Of a stretch of 43,091 nt of DNA, positions 1-6,618 are shown one piece after another. A program made the position numbers and the translations under genes. The DNA comes from a virus, in the IMG/VR virus record IMGVR_UViG_3300037189_005709, positions 1 to 43,091 of that record, one strand, 5' to 3'. The number at the start of each line of letters is the position of its first letter. Position 1 is the stretch's first letter. The notes below the pieces were generated by a model. That model was not told the origin of the DNA. It did not search any database and saw nothing but the letters and a program-made list of their open reading frames with translations.

Positions 1-501
1 CATACTTACATGACTATGGAGATGTACTCTAAGCCAGTAGTTGGTGGTGGTACAGGCTCATACTATTCAGCAGATAACATCTACATCTTAGGTCGTCAAC
101 AAGATAAAGATGGTACAGAGCTGACTGGTTGGAACTTTATCATTAACGTGGAGAAGTCAAGATATGTCAGAGAAAAATCTAAAATACCTATTACTGTTAG
201 TTTTGACGGTGGTATTAGCAAGTGGAGTGGGTTGCTTGATATTGCTTTGGAAACTGGTCATGTGGTTAAGCCATCTGTTGGTTGGTTTGCTCGCGTAAAC
301 AAAGAGACTGGTGAGATTGGTGATAAGTATCGCATTAAGGATACGGACACTAAAGAGTTTTGGATGCCGATCCTTATGGATAAGACATTCCAAGATGCAG
401 TTAAAGACAAGTATCAAGTTGCTCATGGAGCTATCATCAAAGATGAGGACATTGATGATGAGTTAGCTTCTATTGAGGATGATATCGATGTCGATGCATA
501 A
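1..501 (+). CDS. uvsX: UvsX RecA-like recombinase (3' part)
   Basis: The open frame enters from the left edge, so the N-terminal Walker A region lies outside the window. The visible 166 residues match the C-terminal half of T4 UvsX: KPVVGGGTGSYYSADNIYI, a basic-rich strand ending NVEKSRYVREKSKIP, then FDGGISKWSGLLDIALETG, and an acidic tail (DEDIDDELASIEDDIDVDA) like the acidic C-terminus that tunes DNA binding in this family. UvsX coats ssDNA and drives strand exchange in recombination-dependent replication. The next two genes (gp40 position, gp41) follow in T4 order and overlap, which supports the call. Confidence 0.95.
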   Translation, partial: HTYMTMEMYSKPVVGGGTGSYYSADNIYILGRQQDKDGTELTGWNFIINVEKSRYVREKSKIPITVSFDGGISKWSGLLDIALETGHVVKPSVGWFARVNKETGEIGDKYRIKDTDTKEFWMPILMDKTFQDAVKDKYQVAHGAIIKDEDIDDELASIEDDIDVDA

Positions 502-775
502 GCTTAAGTACACTAAAGTTCCATACGGTCAATCACAATACTCTATCGAGTTAGAAGAGCACACGTTCAGCGGTATTAAATTCAAGATCGATCGTGTGGC
601 TTTTGATGAAGATAAAGGTACATTAAAGTATAACTATGATATAATAGAGAATAAATGCCTCAACTATGATCAAAAACAATTTGAAATTGTAGTCGGTGAT
701 CTGATCATGCAGATCCTCGAAGAAGGCATTGTCAATAACGATCTAGTTTATGCAGGCGGTGTGGATGAGAATTGA
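494..775 (+). CDS. gp40-position protein (possible head vertex assembly chaperone)
   Basis: A 93-residue protein between uvsX and the gp41 helicase, the slot held by gene 40 in T4. I chose ATG 494 over ATG 473 because it reduces the overlap with uvsX and gives MHKLKYTKVPYGQSQYSIEL. The protein is mixed beta/alpha with no catalytic motif I recognise. T4 gp40 assists assembly of the prohead initiator at the portal vertex. That role is inferred from position and size only, because I cannot align it convincingly by eye. It overlaps uvsX by 8 nt and gp41 by 11 nt, so the three genes are probably translationally coupled. Confidence 0.55.
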   Translation: MHKLKYTKVPYGQSQYSIELEEHTFSGIKFKIDRVAFDEDKGTLKYNYDIIENKCLNYDQKQFEIVVGDLIMQILEEGIVNNDLVYAGGVDEN

Positions 776-2153
776 AAATACAATCTTAAGTAACTTAGTA
801 CATAACGAAGAGTATTGTCGTAAAGTTTTACCTTTCTTAAACAAGAGATACTTCTCTGAACGTAAAGAAGCAATGGCGTTTGAGGAGATCAATAAGTTCT
901 TCGAGACATACAATAAACCTTTAACATCTGAGATCCTTGCGATCGAGATGCACAAGCGTAAAGACTTATCTGCTACAGAAGATAAAGAGCTTGGTGATTT
1001 TATTGTATCGCTCGCAAAACAAGACACAAATCAGGAGTGGTTATTAAATGAAACAGAAACCTTTTGCAAGAAGCGTGCGGTCTACAACGCTATCCTCGAC
1101 TCGATCGGTATCATCGAGGGAAAAGACAAAGATAGACAAGATGATGCAATTCCATCGTTACTTTCTGATGCTCTTGGCGTTAGTTTCGATAGCCATGTTG
1201 GGCACAATTATCTTGACGATTCTGATCAGCGGTATCAGTTTTATCATAAAGTAGAAGAGAAGATCCCGTTCGACCTTGATATGTTGAACAAGATTACAAA
1301 AGGCGGCCTAAGCAAGAAAACACTTAATGTTATCCTTGCAGGTACAGGTGTGGGTAAATCATTATTCATGTGTCACTGTGCTGCAGCAAATCTACTTGAT
1401 AATAAGAACGTGTTGTATATTACCATGGAAATGGCAGAAGAACGTATCGCAGAACGTATCGATGCAAACCTTCTTAACCTTTCTATGGACGAGTTAAAGG
1501 TGGTCGATAAGCCCATCTTTGATAGTCGGTTAGATAAAGTCAGGAAAAAATCTCAAGGTAAGTTGACCATCAAGGAGTACCCAACTGCTGGTGCCCATGC
1601 CGGCCATTTTAGAGCACTGCTTGAAGAGTTAAAACTTAAACAAGAGTTTTCTCCTGACATTATCTACATTGACTATCTAAATATTTGTAGTTCACAACGA
1701 CTTCGATATGGTGCTAACGTAAACAGTTACACTTATGTCAAGACGATTGCTGAAGAACTAAGGGGTTTGGCAGTAGAGTATTCAGTTCCCATCGTGAGTG
1801 CCACACAGACTACTCGATCCGGTTTTACGAATTCCGATCCAGGTCTTGAGGACACATCCGAATCCTTTGGTTTGCCAGCAACTGTTGATCTTATGTTGGC
1901 TTTGATCTCTACTGAAGAGATGGAAGGTCTTAATCAAATCATGGTTAAGCAACTTAAGAATCGTTATAATGATCCATCTTATTATAAGAAGTTTGTGATC
2001 GGTGTTGATAGGTCTAAGATGAAGCTGTATGATGTAGAAACATCTGCACAAACAAACATCTCAGGCTCTGGTCAAGATGACAAACCATTATTCGATAAGT
2101 CGGACTTTGGCAAGCGAGTCTCGACCGAGGAATTCTCGGGATTCAAGTTTTAA
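765..2153 (+). CDS. gp41: Replicative DNA helicase, DnaB/gp41 family
   Basis: A protein of about 462 residues resembling T4 gp41 throughout. It has Walker A GTGVGKS (in NVILAGTGVGKSLFM), VLYITMEMAEERIAERIDAN, Walker B-like DIIYIDYLNIC, and a RecA-fold C-terminal half with GLPATVDLMLALI and QLKNRYNDP. The N-terminal helical domain ends near SFDSHVGHNYLDD. gp41 is the hexameric 5'-3' helicase of the replisome and works with primase gp61, which is encoded at 17027. I chose ATG 765 (MRIENTILSNLVHNEEY) over ATG 750 because AGGCGG lies just upstream and the N-terminus then matches T4. A terminator follows directly. Confidence 0.96.
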   Translation: MRIENTILSNLVHNEEYCRKVLPFLNKRYFSERKEAMAFEEINKFFETYNKPLTSEILAIEMHKRKDLSATEDKELGDFIVSLAKQDTNQEWLLNETETFCKKRAVYNAILDSIGIIEGKDKDRQDDAIPSLLSDALGVSFDSHVGHNYLDDSDQRYQFYHKVEEKIPFDLDMLNKITKGGLSKKTLNVILAGTGVGKSLFMCHCAAANLLDNKNVLYITMEMAEERIAERIDANLLNLSMDELKVVDKPIFDSRLDKVRKKSQGKLTIKEYPTAGAHAGHFRALLEELKLKQEFSPDIIYIDYLNICSSQRLRYGANVNSYTYVKTIAEELRGLAVEYSVPIVSATQTTRSGFTNSDPGLEDTSESFGLPATVDLMLALISTEEMEGLNQIMVKQLKNRYNDPSYYKKFVIGVDRSKMKLYDVETSAQTNISGSGQDDKPLFDKSDFGKRVSTEEFSGFKF

Positions 2154-2155
2154 CT

Positions 2156-2178
2156 AAGGGGCTTCGGCCCCTTTTTTT
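2156..2178 (+). terminator. Rho-independent terminator after gp41
   Basis: Stem AAGGGGC / GCCCCTT closed by the stable tetraloop TTCG, followed by a T run to 2178. It begins 3 nt after the helicase stop codon and separates the uvsX-gp41 transcript from the late gene downstream. The last T of the run is the first base of the late promoter motif. Confidence 0.93.
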
Positions 2179-2185
2179 ATAAATA
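2178..2185 (+). promoter_or_regulatory. T4-type late promoter TATAAATA
   Basis: Exact match to the T4 late promoter -10 consensus TATAAATA, directly after the terminator. The predicted transcription start (about 6-7 nt downstream) leaves a leader of about 18 nt with AGGA before ATG 2210, which is good late-gene geometry. Confidence 0.8.
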
Positions 2186-2209
2186 GTAAATTACTATTAG
2201 GATTAGATT

Positions 2210-3268
2210 ATGCCATCAGGTGCTGGATCAGAAGTTACCGCTTTAGCAGAGAGCCTTCAGGCTTATGCATGCGCTGCTCGACAATCACGAGGCAGAGACT
2301 TAACTACAATAACTGAGATTACTTCTTCAAATACTAAAGATGCTAAATGCGATAGATCATTAGACAAATGTTTAAAAGGTCTTGATGATATTTGGAAGCG
2401 TAGCTGCATTGAGACTGCTAATCAAATATTTAAAGACTATCGTGTATCTAACTGTACGTTCCATAGAGGCGGCGATGTTGAAGCAACTGTTTATGGTGCA
2501 TTTAAAAAGTTTAAAGCTGAGAGCCCATTTTCTGGAGAAGACAAGTGGAATCCAGCCGATATATGGATAGTTAAAAAGGGTTATAAGATCCAGAAAGATT
2601 TTAAAGGTCTTAATGAACTAAACGCATACCTATTTTCTGCATTTAAAAAGAAAGATCTTATTGGTGTATCTCTTAAGAAGATAGGACCAAAGAATCATCC
2701 ACATAAAACTGTATACAATGATGGTAGACCACCACAAGCAAAGTTTACTAAGATATTAATCACTCAAGATATGACGTCATCAAAGGATTGCTATATAGAA
2801 TTCATGAGTGAGTCAGGTTCAGGCCAAATCCAACTACGTAACTTCTCATCTCGACCTGAGCCATCATCATGGCAAGGAGAGATCAAAGGTAAGTCAGCTG
2901 CTGGTGGTAAGATCGGCGGAGGTGTACTAATTGAGATAGCTCGAGCATCTGGTGTATCAGCATCAATGTTAGGTTTACCAAGAGACTTTAAACCGTATAT
3001 CGATAAGCCAACACCTGAGGTGTTTAAGAAGTTTGCCATGATGTTTAAGTTCTTATCCAAGTCAGCTGCCCCTCTAGAGAAGTTGATAGGTCAGGCTCAG
3101 ACCCAGCATAAGAAGGATAAGACTTGGTGGATGTCCAAATACCTAAGCGTAAACTACGCGTATGCCATTGTGAAGTCCGGTAAAGCAGATCTAGTCACCC
3201 GGAACATATATGGGTATGGATCCTCGAACACCGCTGGTTCAAGCATATTTGTAAAATACAGCGATTAA
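2210..3268 (+). CDS. Late protein of unknown function, possible PD-(D/E)xK-like fold
   Basis: 352 residues, starting MPSGAGSEVTALAESLQAYA behind a perfect late promoter with RBS AGGATTAG. I do not recognise a named family, though similar proteins occur in marine T4-like phages. The middle contains NPADIWIVKKGYK and, about 30 residues later, LIGVSLKKIG. An Asp followed by a strand carrying S-x-K can indicate a degenerate PD-(D/E)xK nuclease core, but the spacing and the Ser in place of Glu/Gln make this weak. There is a Gly-rich stretch GKSAAGGKIGGG and no signal peptide or membrane segment. The gene stands alone between a terminator and an early promoter. Confidence 0.75.
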   Translation: MPSGAGSEVTALAESLQAYACAARQSRGRDLTTITEITSSNTKDAKCDRSLDKCLKGLDDIWKRSCIETANQIFKDYRVSNCTFHRGGDVEATVYGAFKKFKAESPFSGEDKWNPADIWIVKKGYKIQKDFKGLNELNAYLFSAFKKKDLIGVSLKKIGPKNHPHKTVYNDGRPPQAKFTKILITQDMTSSKDCYIEFMSESGSGQIQLRNFSSRPEPSSWQGEIKGKSAAGGKIGGGVLIEIARASGVSASMLGLPRDFKPYIDKPTPEVFKKFAMMFKFLSKSAAPLEKLIGQAQTQHKKDKTWWMSKYLSVNYAYAIVKSGKADLVTRNIYGYGSSNTAGSSIFVKYSD

Positions 3269-3270
3269 TT

Positions 3271-3300
3271 GTTACAATTTGTTACAATCTATTACAATTA
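3271..3300 (+). repeat. Three 10-bp direct repeats upstream of an early promoter
   Basis: Three consecutive 10-mers, GTTACAATTT, GTTACAATCT and ATTACAATTA, share TTACAAT and are phased at exactly one helical turn. They end 5 bp before the -35 element at 3306. An operator, activator site or UP-like element is plausible; none is known to me. Confidence 0.8.
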
Positions 3301-3305
3301 GGTAA

Positions 3306-3334
3306 TGTACTTTAATTCAAAAATTTGGTATAAT
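3306..3334 (+). promoter_or_regulatory. Early promoter (TGTACT - 17 - TATAAT)
   Basis: -35 TGTACT followed by TTAAT, a 17-bp spacer ending GG, then -10 TATAAT. It is one of nine sites in the window with the same layout. The predicted start is near 3341, just ahead of the gene at 3354, so the leader is very short. Confidence 0.82.
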
Positions 3335-3353
3335 GTATCTATAAATGGAAAAG

Positions 3354-3959
3354 ATGTTAAATTTTAAAGACTACAATGAATACAAAGACGGTTACCTAAC
3401 GATATTCGATATAGATGATACGTTATTCCACACTACTGCTGAGATCATAATCCGCAGCCCTGGTGCAGCACCAAAAAGGCTTACTTCAGCCGAATATAAT
3501 ACCTACAAGATTCAGCCTGGTGAGACTGCAGACTTCTCAGAGTTCGCAGATTCAAACCTATTCTACAATGAATCAAGACCTATCAAGGCTATGTTTGAGA
3601 AAGCCAAAGCTATCCTAGCTGATACCAAGAACCACCCAAACAATAAGGTCATCATAGTCACAGCAAGACCAGACTTTGATGATAAGGATAAGTTCTTAGA
3701 TACCTTTAGGAAGTATGGCTTTGATATTGACAATGTACGTGTAGAACGCGCTGGTAAGCTCAATGCAGCAACCCCAGGTCAAGCAAAAGCTATCATTATT
3801 AATAACTATTTGAATACAAAACAGTTCAATAAGGTTCGCCTCTTTGATGATAGTATAAATAACCTAACAGAGTTTCTTAAACTTGAGAAGCTATTCCCTG
3901 CTGTAAAATTTAAAGCATGGCACGCACATATTGATGGAACGGTTAACGAAATAAAATGA
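3354..3959 (+). CDS. HAD-superfamily phosphatase-like protein
   Basis: About 201 residues. HAD motif I is LTIFDIDDTLF (Asp19 nucleophile, Asp21). Motif II is VIIVTARPDF (Thr), and a late acidic motif is NKVRLFDDSINNL. The basic region VRVERAGKLN lies between them. HAD enzymes hydrolyse phosphomonoesters; in phages they include 3'-phosphatases and nucleotidases. I chose ATG 3354 over ATG 3345 because GGAAAAG then serves as RBS and the N-terminus becomes MLNFKDY, like several neighbours that carry a capsid-targeting-like leader. Here the LxE cleavage motif is missing (MLNFKDYNEY). The gene overlaps the ligase-like gene downstream by 4 nt, so an end-healing plus sealing pair is possible. The substrate is unknown. 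Confidence 0.88.
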   Translation: MLNFKDYNEYKDGYLTIFDIDDTLFHTTAEIIIRSPGAAPKRLTSAEYNTYKIQPGETADFSEFADSNLFYNESRPIKAMFEKAKAILADTKNHPNNKVIIVTARPDFDDKDKFLDTFRKYGFDIDNVRVERAGKLNAATPGQAKAIIINNYLNTKQFNKVRLFDDSINNLTEFLKLEKLFPAVKFKAWHAHIDGTVNEIK

Positions 3960-5146
3960 TAAGATTCAACGAATTCCTAACAGAAGCTAATGCCGATGAC
4001 GGCAAAGTAAAGCACATCCATCATCCAGAGGATAGACCTATTATCCATGGCAAGAAGGGGTTTGAGCATACTATGGGTGTACTTCATCAAGCTTCTGAGC
4101 ATATTAAAAAAGGCAAGCACGATTCTACCATGACTATGAAGTATGATGGCTCTCCAGCTATCGTGTTCGGTCATGATCCAAAGACTGGTAAGTTCTTCGT
4201 AGCTTCCAAGTCTGCATTCAATAAGACACCTAAGATCAACTATACTCCAGAGGATATAGAACGAAACCATGGTCATGCACCAGGTTTGGTCGAGAAACTT
4301 AAGGATGCTCTTAAAGAGTTACCAAAGGTTGCGCCAAAACATGGCGTATTCCAAGGCGACCTAATGTTTAGCGGTAAGGATGTGGTACATAACCCAAACG
4401 GATCCGCTTCATTCACACCTAATACGATCACATACTCTGCGCATGGCACAGAGTCACAAAAGGTTAAGAAGGCAAAACTTGGTGTGGTCATCCATACTCA
4501 GTACAATGGTCCTAACCTACATAACATGACAGCCTCGCCTGAGATCACTCATAAGTTTAAGGCACATCCAGATGTATGGAATAAACCAGCAACACATGAT
4601 ACATCGATCACCAACTATGGTCCTAAGGACGAGATGGAGTTCCATAAGCATATGGAAGCTGCACAAAAGATCCATACTGCAGCAGGTAAAACGATGTATA
4701 AGGATACAGAACAACATCAAGGTGGTGCAGGCCATTTGGCTACATACATCAACCAGACAGTTCGTAACGTAGCAAAACCTACAGTACAAGGTCTACAACA
4801 ACATGTCATGGACAAAGCACAAATCGTCCAATCAAGACTAAAGACAGCTGCTGCAGCACATAAGAAACAACAAGAAGCTAACGCTGAAGTAGCACATATC
4901 CAAAAACACAGAGAGTCATATGAGAACCTATTGAAGATGCATCAGCATATCCAAAAGGCCAAAGACGTATTAGTTAGGACTCTTAACCAACACCCTGGCA
5001 CCCTTAGCCATCATATCGAAGGCAAGGAAACACATCCAGAGGGTTACGTTGTTACTCACAAGAACGAGCCTACAAAGTTAGTAAATAGAGCAGAGTTCAG
5101 TAGAGCTAACTTAATGAAAGTGAGGAAGCCAAATGCTAACGTTTAA
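3956..5146 (+). CDS. KxDG ligase/nucleotidyltransferase-like protein with capsid-targeting-like N-terminus
   Basis: 396 residues. TMTMKYDGSPAIVFG gives a K-x-D-G motif (Lys62, the expected adenylation lysine of DNA/RNA ligases and capping enzymes). It is followed by FFVASKSAF, GVFQGDLMF (motif IIIa-like) and LGVVIHTQY (motif IV-like), in the order of covalent nucleotidyltransferases. It resembles the DUF6267-type proteins of T4-like phages. The C-terminal 200 residues are helical, rich in Gln and His. The N-terminus MIRFNEFLTE|A fits a T4 internal-protein leader with an LxE cleavage site, suggesting packaging. It overlaps both neighbours. Ligase activity is inferred from motifs only. Confidence 0.85.
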   Translation: MIRFNEFLTEANADDGKVKHIHHPEDRPIIHGKKGFEHTMGVLHQASEHIKKGKHDSTMTMKYDGSPAIVFGHDPKTGKFFVASKSAFNKTPKINYTPEDIERNHGHAPGLVEKLKDALKELPKVAPKHGVFQGDLMFSGKDVVHNPNGSASFTPNTITYSAHGTESQKVKKAKLGVVIHTQYNGPNLHNMTASPEITHKFKAHPDVWNKPATHDTSITNYGPKDEMEFHKHMEAAQKIHTAAGKTMYKDTEQHQGGAGHLATYINQTVRNVAKPTVQGLQQHVMDKAQIVQSRLKTAAAAHKKQQEANAEVAHIQKHRESYENLLKMHQHIQKAKDVLVRTLNQHPGTLSHHIEGKETHPEGYVVTHKNEPTKLVNRAEFSRANLMKVRKPNANV

Positions 5147-5408
5147 AGAGTACTTACTAGAAAATAAATATAAGTCTGAGACCGGTGGGTTGACAAAAGC
5201 TGGTGTAGATAAGTATAATAGAGAAAATCCTGGTCATCACCTAAAGATGGCTGTGACTACTCCACCATCCAAGCTTGACCCTAAAGGTAAAGCTGCAGGT
5301 AGACGTAAGTCTTTCTGTGCTCGTATGAGTGGTAATAAAGGTCCTATGAAGGATGAACACGGTAAACCAACACGAAAAGCATTGGCGTTAAGGAAATGGA
5401 ATTGCTAA
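5133..5408 (+). CDS. DUF6321-like small basic protein
   Basis: 91 residues. The body (KSETGGLTKAGVDKYNREN, then GRRKSFCARMSGNKGPMKD, then GKPTRKALALRKWNC) is strongly conserved in many marine phages and large viruses and is catalogued as DUF6321, function unknown. It has two cysteines (SFCARM and the C-terminal WNC) and a very basic charge, consistent with nucleic-acid binding. The N-terminus MLTFKEYLLE|N carries a capsid-targeting-like signal ending in LxE, so it may be an internal head protein. It overlaps the ligase-like gene by 14 nt. Confidence 0.88.
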   Translation: MLTFKEYLLENKYKSETGGLTKAGVDKYNRENPGHHLKMAVTTPPSKLDPKGKAAGRRKSFCARMSGNKGPMKDEHGKPTRKALALRKWNC

Positions 5409-6013
5409 ACTTTAAAGAATTTATTACAGAGGATAAAGAGCCGCAGAAGCATCATGCTTTGGCTTTTGGTCGTATGAACCCTCCAACTACAGGTCATATG
5501 CAAGTTATCCATAAGGTCCATGATGTGGCTAAGAAGCATAACGCAGAGCATACTGTGGTGACTTCTCATAGCCATGACCCTAAGAAAAACCCATTGACAC
5601 CACAACAAAAGCTTAAACACCTCAAACGGTTCTCACCAGAGACTAAGTTTAAGGCTGCATCTGAGACTCATCCTACAATCTTACATCATGCTGCAGAGCT
5701 ACATAAGAAAGGTGTAACACACCTACATGTGGTCGTTGGATCTGATCGTAAGAAAGAGATGCATACTTTACTACATAAATACAATGGTAAAGAAGCTGGT
5801 CACGGCCACTATAACTTTAAGAAGATAACTGTACACTCTGCTGGTCAAAGAGATCCAGATGCAGAAGGTACAAGTGGAGTATCAGGTACAAAGCAAAGGG
5901 AACATGCTCGCACAGGTAACTATGCAGCGTTCCGTAAGGGTGTACCAGAACATGTATCACATGCTCATGCTAAAGAATTAATGCACGACGTACAACACGG
6001 GAGTCATAAATGA
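5402..6013 (+). CDS. HxGH-type nucleotidylyltransferase with capsid-targeting-like N-terminus
   Basis: About 203 residues. GRMNPPTTGHMQVIHKV is the N-terminal nucleotide-binding motif of the cytidylyl/adenylyltransferase (NMNAT/PPAT/TagD) fold, with TTGH in place of HxGH. HLHVVVGSDR is the central strand and SGVSGTKQREHA the C-terminal ISSTxxR-type motif. The substrate is not evident. I chose TTG 5402 over ATG 5396: AGGA at 5391-5394 is only 1 nt from the ATG but 7 nt from the TTG, and the TTG start gives MLNFKEFITE|D, matching the neighbours' targeting-like leader. The gene overlaps DUF6321 upstream and the lipoprotein gene downstream. Confidence 0.86.
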   Translation: MLNFKEFITEDKEPQKHHALAFGRMNPPTTGHMQVIHKVHDVAKKHNAEHTVVTSHSHDPKKNPLTPQQKLKHLKRFSPETKFKAASETHPTILHHAAELHKKGVTHLHVVVGSDRKKEMHTLLHKYNGKEAGHGHYNFKKITVHSAGQRDPDAEGTSGVSGTKQREHARTGNYAAFRKGVPEHVSHAHAKELMHDVQHGSHK

Positions 6014-6354
6014 AAAGATTAGTATTAGTAGCAGCTCTATTATCAGGTTGCAGTATGATCATGCCAGTACCATATGATCCTTCAGCTGGTGCAGCATTAA
6101 CAGATATCGCAGTACAAATTGATAAGGTAAGCTGTATCGATAAAGATAAGAACGAATGGCAAAAGTTAATTGATGATGTAAGATGGTTGGATGTTCATAC
6201 CGCATGGAAAGAAGATCCACAAAACAAAACTATCAGTGAGTTATATGTAGCAGTGCAGAAAGCACACGAAGGCTCCACAGCATACTGTGAGGCTACACTT
6301 AAACTTAACAAGACTCGAGTCCAAGTACTTGAGAAAGCATGGAAAGGTAGATAA
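6010..6354 (+). CDS. Small predicted outer-membrane lipoprotein
   Basis: 114 residues with a classic lipoprotein signal: basic MKRL, hydrophobic VLVAALL, lipobox LLSGC with Cys14 as the modified residue. The mature part is soluble and helical, with two further cysteines. A phage lipoprotein could be an o-spanin partner, a superinfection-exclusion factor or an envelope modifier. There is no proline-rich spanin signature and it lies far from the endolysin, so I leave the role open. It overlaps both neighbours by about 4 nt or less. Confidence 0.78.
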   Translation: MKRLVLVAALLSGCSMIMPVPYDPSAGAALTDIAVQIDKVSCIDKDKNEWQKLIDDVRWLDVHTAWKEDPQNKTISELYVAVQKAHEGSTAYCEATLKLNKTRVQVLEKAWKGR

Positions 6355-6590
6355 TGTCAATCTTAGCAGAATTACAAGCAGCAATGGATGAACCTGGTAT
6401 TAAAGGTCAACTAGCTACACAACTACATGACATCACAGAACAGTTCAACGATGGCATCCTTACAGATGTAGAGTTCAAAGACTTGGTAGCCCAAATTGGC
6501 GACGTCCAAGCTAACGATGATCTTGCAAATGATGAAGTAACTTCAAGATGGGTCGTAAATATTACAAAAGTGATACTCTCTGCAGTATAA
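6354..6590 (+). CDS. Small acidic protein of unknown function
   Basis: 78 residues, acidic and mostly helical (MSILAELQAAMDEPGIKG at the start, NITKVILSAV at the end). It has no recognisable motif, signal peptide or membrane segment. Its ATG overlaps the end of the lipoprotein gene, so it is probably translationally coupled. Its stop codon lies inside a TATAAATA late promoter motif that drives the next gene. Confidence 0.7.
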   Translation: MSILAELQAAMDEPGIKGQLATQLHDITEQFNDGILTDVEFKDLVAQIGDVQANDDLANDEVTSRWVVNITKVILSAV

Positions 6591-6593
6591 ATA
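6586..6593 (+). promoter_or_regulatory. T4-type late promoter TATAAATA
   Basis: Exact TATAAATA overlapping the TAA stop codon of the preceding gene. The predicted start near 6600 gives a leader of about 20 nt before ATG 6619/6625. Late expression fits a virion-associated role for the genes downstream. Confidence 0.75.
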
Positions 6594-6618
6594 ATAGTAA
6601 TACCTTTTATATAGATGG

